In this document: in pieces, positions 57,801-64,000 of the stretch
Layout of the letters: every line of letters begins with the position of its first letter
How positions within the stretch are numbered: position 1 is the stretch's first letter
Assembly (NCBI GenBank): GCA_016858145.1
Contig: JAEHOE010000164.1
Location: 124,001-188,000, forward strand
Length of the DNA: 64,000 nucleotides
Direction of reading: 5' to 3'
Origin: Edaphochlamys debaryana
Taxonomy: Eukaryota; Chlorophyta; Chlorophyceae; Chlamydomonadales
Program-made: the position numbers and the translations under genes
The notes under the pieces: generated by a model
The model's database searches: none
The model's input: the letters and a program-made list of their open reading frames with translations, nothing else
Told to the model about the DNA's origin: nothing

Positions 57801-60800
57801 GCTGGTTCAGAGGACCACCGCCCCCGCCTCCTGCACCCCCACCGCCGCCCTCCCCGTCCTCCTCGCCGTCCTCCGGCCGGGGTTGAGCCAGGGGCAGAGC
57901 CGCCTCCTCATCGTCGCTGTCGGCGCCCCCGCCGCGGTCTGCCCCGCCAGAGGTTACGCCTGCAGCCCCCGCCCCGCCCTCGCCCTCGCCCTGTCCCTCC
58001 TCGGCCGCCAGCAGGGCGGGGAGGAAGTGCTCCGCCCAAATGGAGAAGACCGAGTCGGAGGACTGGGGAAAGAGGACCGCGAAAAAGGGGGGAAGGACGG
58101 GAGGAAGGAGGGCCAGTTTCAGCTGGAGCCTGTAGTCAAAGCTTCCCGCGCTTGCCCGCACGCCCGCGCTTCCTCCAACGGCCCCTCAGGGCCAAAGCCG
58201 GGAATGAGGGCCTACCTGGTCCAAGCCGGATGAAAGGAAGGGAGAAAGGGTGATTACTGGAGCGTATAATCGCATTGCCCGCTCGCATTGCCCGCTCGCC
58301 CGCGCTACCTCCAACAGCCACTCACCGGCATGCTGCGCCCCGCGGCGGCGCCTCCGCCCCCCCCCTCCTCCGCGTCCTCCGCCTCCTCCGCCTCCTCCCC
58401 CCCATGCCCCGCCTCGCCGCCCTCCGTCTCCATGGCCGCAGGAGCCTGCCCCTGCCCCGTCCCCGGCCCCAGCCCCGGCACTGCTCCGGAAGCGGACTCC
58501 ACGCCCTCCATGGCGCCCGGCCCCGCCCCGCCTGCAGAGGCGGCGGCGGCAGTGGATGCAGCAGCGCCGCCGGCGGACGGCAACGGCTGCCGCTGTTGTG
58601 TGGAGGTCTGCTGGGTGGAGGTCTGCTGGGTGCTGCTGCCAGTGGCACTCGGGCCGGGGCCTCCGGCGCTGGCCTGCTGCTGCTGCCTCTCCACCTGCGT
58701 AGGTGGCGGGCGGGGTTACAGTCGACATGCGCTGGGCTTGGGCTTACCGACAAAACACACGTGCCTACCGGTACATACCCTGCTTGAGCCCTCTGTCCCA
58801 GCCTCGCTCTGACCTTGGACTTGGCATTGCTGTGCCCACCCTGCTTGAGCCCTCATGCCTCCAGGCTCAAAGCCCAGGGCCCTGAGCCTGCCAGCCCCAC
58901 CAGTCACTGCCCTGTAGCTCTCACCCCCTCACACCCCCTCACACCGCCCCACCCCCACCTGCTGCCTGAGCTTGCGCTGCCGCTGCCGCTCCTCCACCGC
59001 CAACACCGCCTTGAGCAGGAACAGCCGCGTGAAGCTGCGGGGTGAGAGGAAGGAGACACTTCAGCCGTCACCGTCTTGTGCTAGTGTTGCGAGCGACCCT
59101 GCACGGCACCTCTGAGTGTCTCAGTACTGCCGCCACCCACCCACCGCGGCGTGCTGGGGCCCGCCAGGGTCTGCAACAGCAGCGCCAGCCACTTGGGCAG
59201 ACTGGAGGGGGGCCGGGCGGCCTGCGCCGCCTCCGCCGCCGCCTCAGCCGCCCGCGCCGCCAGCTCCTGGCCGCCGCCGCCGCCGGGCCCTGCCGCCGCC
59301 GCCAGGGCGCTGGCGGCGAGGGCGGCCCTGGCGGCGGCCTTGGCGGCGGCGATGGCGGCGCCCTCTGTGGCTGCGTCCCATGTGGAGGGGTCCGAGTACT
59401 TCTCGATACAGCGGACCAGGGGCTGGGGGAAGGGGGGCGAGTAGGGCAGAGGAGGGAAGAAAAGGTGGGGAGAGGGGGGGAGAGTTGGAGAGGGCAGAGG
59501 AGGGAAGAAGAGGCGGGAAGGGGGAGAGGGCAAGGGTTGTAGAGGGCTGGAGGAAGGAGGGAGAGAGGGAGACGAGTAATGTGCTCTGATGCCGACCCTG
59601 GCCTGGCCCTTACCAGCATGCAAACGTGCTCGTCCATCTCGTCATCCATGTACGGCAGCTCGTCTTCGCCGTACAGATCGGCGGCGGCGGCGGAGGATGG
59701 AGTATGGTCGGCTGCACTGGCAGCGCCGCTGACTGGCGTCGGGGTTGTGGTGGAGTTGGCGGCAGCGGGGCCCGCGGGGGCGGGCGCAAAGGGGCTCTCG
59801 TCCGCAAGAGCACCGCCGCTCCTGCGGGGTACGGCGAGGGGCAGGTGCGTATTGACTGCTGCCCATTACACCGATACCCGTTCAGCTAGGACCTGCATCA
59901 CATGAGAGCACCCTCGTCCTCGCCCAGCCGCACACAGTGCCCTGGTGCCTGTGCGGCCTTCATGGCTCGCGCAATAGCACGTGGGCGCCCCGTGTGCGGC
60001 ATCGGCCCGCGCAGCTCGGGAGTAGGGACACGCAAGGGACGGTCAAGCGCACCCATCGGCACGACGTTCACAAGCCCCCATCGCCCCTGCCCCTCCGCAG
60101 CCACCACAGGCACTAGCACCCCTGCACACCATGTGTAGGCCAGGGCGGCGGCGGCGGCGGCCGCACCGGCGGCCGGGCCTGGCGTGGAGCCGGCGCCCAG
60201 GGAGGGTGCGGCGGGGGACGAGGAGGCACGGCCTGCAGGCGAGGACCAGGCTGGTCAGCATGTTGTTATGAATGGACAGAAGGCAAGGCAACATGCATGG
60301 GTGGTGCGTGATGACAGAGCGACCCGCTCGGGCGCACCTGCTCCGCCCGCCGCCGCCGGCAGAGCGTCGAGCCCCAGGTCGTACTGGGAGGCGCTCAGCT
60401 TGGCAGTCAGACCTGCCGTACCGCCGAGCGTGCTGCCGTACCATGCCGTACCACCGCCACCGCCGGCGCCACCGCCGTAGCCCAGGCTGCCCATGAGGGC
60501 GGTGGCGGAGGCGGCGCCGCGGGGGCCCCGCCCCGCCGCCGCCTCCTGCTGAGCCCGGGCCAGGCGGAAGGCCTCCTGGAGGGGTTGGGGGGGGGGGGGG
60601 GAGGACGGGAGGACAGAAAGGGCAGAGATGGGGAAGAGACACAGCTGGCATGAGCAGACTAGGAGAACAAGTGTAAGGCACGGCCCCAACCCCCGGTGAC
60701 ACAGACGCACCCGGACCGCCTCCTGCTCCCTCCGCAGCCTCGCACGCCGGGCCTTGTCGCCCTGCAAAGTTTGGCAAAGTGACCCGGGGAGTGGCGTGAG

Positions 60801-63800
60801 GCAGGGTTGACAAAACCCTGTGACAAAACATTGTGAGTGGTTACTTCTGCTGCCCTGACGGCAGAAGTAACCCCCCCCCCGCCGCCCCTTTTCCCGCTCC
60901 CCCTCCCTCGCCTGGCTAGCCCCCGGCCCCCCCAGGTTGGGGTCGGCCCCGAAGGCGAAGGAGGGGTCCTCCCGCAGCAGCCGGGACCACACGGAGGAGG
61001 GGGCGCCGCGGTCGTCTGTGTCGGAGGAAGTCAGGGACGGGGTGGGGGTTGGGAAGCAAGGCAGATAGGTGGTACGGCAGAAGAGCGGCGGAGCCAGGCG
61101 GAGAGGCCCGAGAGCACAGCGGAGGGAGTCCGGGGCGGCAGCACGAGACGGGGCAGGGCTGCAGGCGCCCACCCCCATCCCCTGCAGAGAGAAGACCCCG
61201 TGCAGGCCCCACCCGGCTGCAGCAGGCGCACGAAGAACGCGGCCCGGGACTGAGTGGTGACGAGCAGGGCGGCGCCCGCGGCCCAGGCGGCGCAGCGCAC
61301 GCGGCGGTCCAGGTCCTGTGGGGGGAGGGAAGAGGGGGGAGGGAGGGGAAGAGGGGCGTGTGTGTTTTGCCGACGCGTCTTCCCGACCGCAGCGCACGCG
61401 GCGGTCAAGGTCCTGTGGGGGGGGGGGAGAGAGGGGGGCGGGCCGCGGGAAGGGCGGGTGCGGAGTTGGAAAGTCTTGGCCTGCATTGACCACGCCTCAC
61501 ACCACACGGCACAGCTCCCATGGGTGCACTGCCGTACGGTGCACTGCCGTACTGCCGTACACCCCGCGCCCTGCCACGCACCCGCCCCCACCCACCAGGT
61601 AGTCCAGGTCCGCTGCGTTCTGGGGGGGCGGCGGGGGCGGCCGCGCCAGCTCCCTCCGCAGCAGGGCCATGGGGGTGGCGTTGCGGAGGGCCTCGGGGGA
61701 GCCGGGGCGCACGTGCGCGTTGGCCTGGGGTGGTGGGGAGAGGGGGAGGGGGGGTGGGGGGAAGAGTGGGGTGAAGGGGAAACTGACGGTGGTATTCGCG
61801 TCCTCGTCAAGAGCAGAGATGAGTCCAATCCGCGTGCCTCCTCGAGCGATGCCCGTCAGCCGCACACCGCACCCCCACCTTTGCCCAGATTCGGTCCACC
61901 TGCGGAGGCCACGCGGGGGGGGGGGGGGGGGGGAGCTTCAGAGCAGGACAGTAGTAAGGTTCAGAAAGGAACAATGCCCAAATGCAGTGCATCGCAGCTA
62001 GTACAGCCCGCTACAGGACGCACCGCACGCACCTCCTGTGCCGTACAGGTGCCGTACATGGCCCCCAGCAGGGCATAGCACGCCCAGCTGCTGAGCAGCG
62101 CCGCTTCTCCCGGCGGCGACCCGGCGCCCGCCGCTGCCGTCTCCCCCACGTGGGACAGCATGCGCCGTACGTGTGTGCCGTACCAGTCCACCCTGAGTCA
62201 TGGGGCAAGAGGGAGGCAGTATATGCGCTCCGTCCGTGATGAACAGATAAGCTCGTGTGCGTGGAAAGGGGCAGCAGCCAGTGACCGCCCGCCCGCCCGC
62301 ACTCACCTGTACGGCGCCGGCGCCGCCGCCAGCAGCGGCAGCAGCACGTAGCTCAGCAGCCCCAGCCTGGCCTCCCGCTGCCGAGCTCGGGCCGGGTCCC
62401 TCAGCGCCCGCCAGCACTGCCCCGCCAGCGCAGCGCCCGGCCACCGGGCCGCAGCCGCCGCCGCCGCCTCCAGCCCCTCCTCCACCCGACCCTCGCCACT
62501 ACCTCCACCCTCCGTAGCCCCGGCGCTGTCGGGTGCGCCCTGCCAGGCCGCCGCCGCCACACGAGCGAGCGCCGCCACCAGCTTCTCCTGCAGCAGGTGA
62601 CCCGGGGTGGGGCTGGCGGCCATGGCCCCGCCCATGTCCGCAACCACCAGCCCCAGCGCCCGCAGCAGCGCCGCCGCCGCGCCGCCACGCGCCGCCGCCG
62701 CGGCCTCGGCGGCTGCGGCGGCGGCGGCGTTGCCGGCGGCTGCGGCAGCGGTGGCGGCGGCGGCGGAGGCCGCGGCGGCGGCGCACAGGCGCTCGAGGCA
62801 GGCGAGGAGGCAGTGCAGGCGGGCGGACATGTCGGGCGCACCGGGGGAGGTGGGGCTGGGGTAGGCGAGCCTCGAAGCGGTGGGGAGGATGTCCGGGATG
62901 AGCGAGATCACGGCGCCTCGCGCGGCGGGGGCCCCGGCCTCAGCCCCGCCCGAGGGCGATGGCGAGGGGGACCGCTCCACCACAGGTGCCGCTGAGGGGT
63001 CGCCGAAGAGGCGGTCCAGGCCGCCGCCCGAGGGAGGCAGGTGTGCGGCCAGGGAGGGCAGCAGCCGGAGGGCAGCGGTCAGGGCGGCGCTGTGGGTGTG
63101 AATGGGGGCGGGGGCAGGGGTAAGGGCGAAGGATACCTAGGCAGAACGGCGCAACGGCCCGCTGCAGGAGGCAGCCCACAACAAGCGCCCTCTGCCCACC
63201 CCGCCTCACTCACCCCTCCTCCGCCGCCGGCTGTAGCAGGGCGCAGTAGCACCCCAGCACCCGGTCCAGCGCCGGCCCCGGCTGCAGCAGCCCGGCGGGG
63301 TCCAGCGCCAGCAGCAGCCGCAGCAGGCACAGCAGGCGCAGGCGGGGCTCCAGGCCGGAGCCGGGCGCCGTCAGGGGCTGCAGCAGCGGCAGGGCGCGGC
63401 GGAGGGCGGCCATGAAGGAGGCGAGGTGGAGGTCCAGCGCGGAGGGGAGCGCGGGCGGCAGGGCGGAGCCACGGGCGGCAGCGGGGTGCGAAGGTAAGGG
63501 TGGCGGCGGGGGAGCAGTGGCGGCGGCGGCGGCTCGGGAGCGGATGAGGCTCTCGACGACGCCGGACAAGACCGCTTCTGCGGTGGCGGCGGAGGCCGCA
63601 GCGTCGCCGCCTCCGCCTCCGCCGCTGGCCCCGGCCGCCAGTGCCTCCACGAGCCGCGGCACGGCCTGCTCCGGCTCAAACAGGATGGCCCGGTTGACGG
63701 CGGCCTTGTACGCCTCATAGAACAAAGCGCCCTCCGCCACCCCGCCCTGCACGCCGCCCCCGTCGCCGCCAGCGGCGGCACCGTCAGCGCCGCCGTCAGT

Positions 63801-64000
63801 GCCGCCGCCGCCGCCGTCGACGGCGCCGCCAGGTGGCAGGACGCACGCCAGCAGGGCGGGCAGGGGCAGGCGCAGCTGCAGGGCCAGACTCAGCGCGTCT
63901 GGGGTGGCGCGGTGGTCAGGGAATGGAAAAGAGGATGGGGTGAGGCGGGCCGTAAATCACGGCGGGAAGTGCTGTGTGATGCGTGGTGATATGATCCCGT
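45305..64000 (-). CDS. DNA-dependent protein kinase catalytic subunit (DNA-PKcs) homologue, 5' end outside window
   Basis: A PIKK-family Ser/Thr kinase, in animals recruited by Ku to DNA double-strand ends for non-homologous end joining. Forty-five exons join in phase to 3745 codons plus stop. Exons 1-22: 63898-63214, 63089-62307, 62192-62033, 61899-61879, 61724-61596, 61315-61213, 61015-60912, 60761-60711, 60575-60338, 60232-60130, 59821-59614, 59422-59145, 59034-58959, 58694-58326, 58062-57691, 57511-57319, 57082-56962, 56797-56653, 56507-56477, 56329-56295, 56171-55981, 55690-55630. Exons 23-45: 55466-55398, 55290-54931, 54774-54445, 54290-53229, 53032-52895, 52707-52399, 52255-51743, 51529-50590, 50437-50250, 50113-50021, 49889-49630, 49495-49115, 48945-48867, 48768-48278, 48153-47941, 47793-47684, 47509-47409, 47232-47158, 46920-46750, 46647-46411, 46328-46173, 45993-45793, 45610-45305. 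DNA-PKcs marks are LYRSYRTGELPD after an S/TQ cluster, TQVLPLPELVPFRLTPQ after the DFG loop, and FATC. The N-terminal HEAT part is incomplete. Exons 10 and 29 have the least certain ends. Confidence 0.92.
45793..48153 (-). other. PIKK catalytic domain of the DNA-PKcs homologue
   Basis: Spread over eight exons. Seen in order: P-loop-like region VVVVGFRRLVTVFGSKQRPK (about 47970-48015); ATP-binding lysine in VVKGGEDVRLDERVQLLF; RLVTYAVVPLSPGVGLLAF; catalytic loop GVGDRHADNILL (about 46480-46515) with Asp and Asn present; metal-binding HIDFGYSFG; then LPLPELVPFRL and EVFLREPVAEW. All catalytic residues expected for an active PIKK are there. Variable Gly/Ala/Glu-rich inserts lie after the last helix of the C-lobe. 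The sequence after DFG distinguishes DNA-PKcs from ATM, ATR and TOR. Confidence 0.93.
54033..54128 (-). promoter_or_regulatory. S/TQ cluster matching the ABCDE autophosphorylation region
   Basis: Six S/TQ dipeptides in 32 codons of exon 26: TQ-GSQ-PSQ-ASQ-ATQ-SSQ. A seventh TQ ends the preceding exon (AFMLTQ, 54445). About 50 codons downstream comes LYRSYRTGELPD. In animal DNA-PKcs the ABCDE cluster (around human Thr2609) lies at the same place, after a TPMFVETQ-like segment and before an LYRSYR-GDLPD segment. Phosphorylation itself is inferred. Confidence 0.75.
55804..55960. repeat. Intronic minisatellite, about 21-base unit
   Basis: About seven imperfect copies of a unit containing CCACCAGGCCCA followed by TGCTCCAA or GGACCCAA. 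It lies wholly within the intron between exons 21 and 22 of the DNA-PKcs gene. Confidence 0.85.
58593..58631 (-). promoter_or_regulatory. Repeated STQQ motif in the DNA-PKcs homologue
   Basis: STQQTSTQQTSTQQ in exon 14, coded by a 15-base direct repeat. It gives three TQ sites about 800 residues N-terminal of the main S/TQ cluster, in a disordered acidic linker. Confidence 0.6.
61390..61420 (-). repeat. Duplicated acceptor plus start of exon 6 (ghost exon) in the DNA-PKcs gene
   Basis: CCCACAG followed by GACCTTGACCGCCGCGTGCG repeats, with one change, the acceptor and first 25 bases of exon 6 (61315 downward), 97 bases further upstream in the intron. It is a tandem duplication of an intron-exon junction. 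It is not needed for the reading frame. Confidence 0.75.
61915..61933 (+). repeat. Poly-G tract in an intron
   Basis: About 19 consecutive G residues immediately upstream (in transcription order) of the 7-codon exon at 61879-61899. On the transcribed sense strand this is poly-C. Confidence 0.85.

Overview
The window looks like nuclear DNA of a chlorophyte green alga, probably from the Chlamydomonas/Volvox side. The evidence is very high GC, many short GT-AG introns with GTGAGT/GTGCGT/GTGGGT donors, long Ala/Gly/Pro/Gln tracts inside real exons, TGTAA polyadenylation signals shortly after stop codons, and an SBP-box gene, a plant-lineage family. Gene models were built by hand from splice signals and reading phase, without alignment software.

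Region 1 (1-18.3 kb) is mobile-element territory. Two hAT-type elements with CAGGGTTGC ends lie in opposite orientation at 0.68-3.2 kb, and the second carries a nested 1 kb insertion. A decayed LINE fragment with a YADD reverse transcriptase and a Cys/His zinc knuckle follows at 4.1-6.3 kb. A 7.76 kb LTR retrotransposon with nearly identical 2.03 kb LTRs, a gag gene and no visible pol lies at 8.8-16.6 kb. It has cut a Myb-type gene in two inside the Myb domain. An inverted repeat of about 460 bp lies on either side of this block.

Region 2 (18.5-37 kb) holds four genes: an intact Myb/SANT-domain protein (+), cytosolic ribosomal protein uL4/RPL4 (-, eight exons), a two-exon acidic low-complexity protein of unknown function (+), and an SBP-box transcription factor (+). 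Two of the four are likely DNA-binding regulators. The intact Myb gene is a paralogue of the broken copy.

Region 3 (37-64 kb) has two tandem minus-strand genes. One is an unknown six-exon, 1331-residue multi-pass membrane protein. Its first intron is built from tandem copies of an exon/intron junction. The other is a very large PIKK gene that runs off the right edge: 45 exons and 3745 codons are in the window. Its kinase domain, FATC domain and an S/TQ-rich cluster directly before a LYRSYR-GELPD motif identify it as the catalytic subunit of DNA-dependent protein kinase (DNA-PKcs). That makes it a candidate end-joining repair kinase in an alga, with a recognisable counterpart of the animal ABCDE autophosphorylation cluster. 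No other repair gene is visible in the window.
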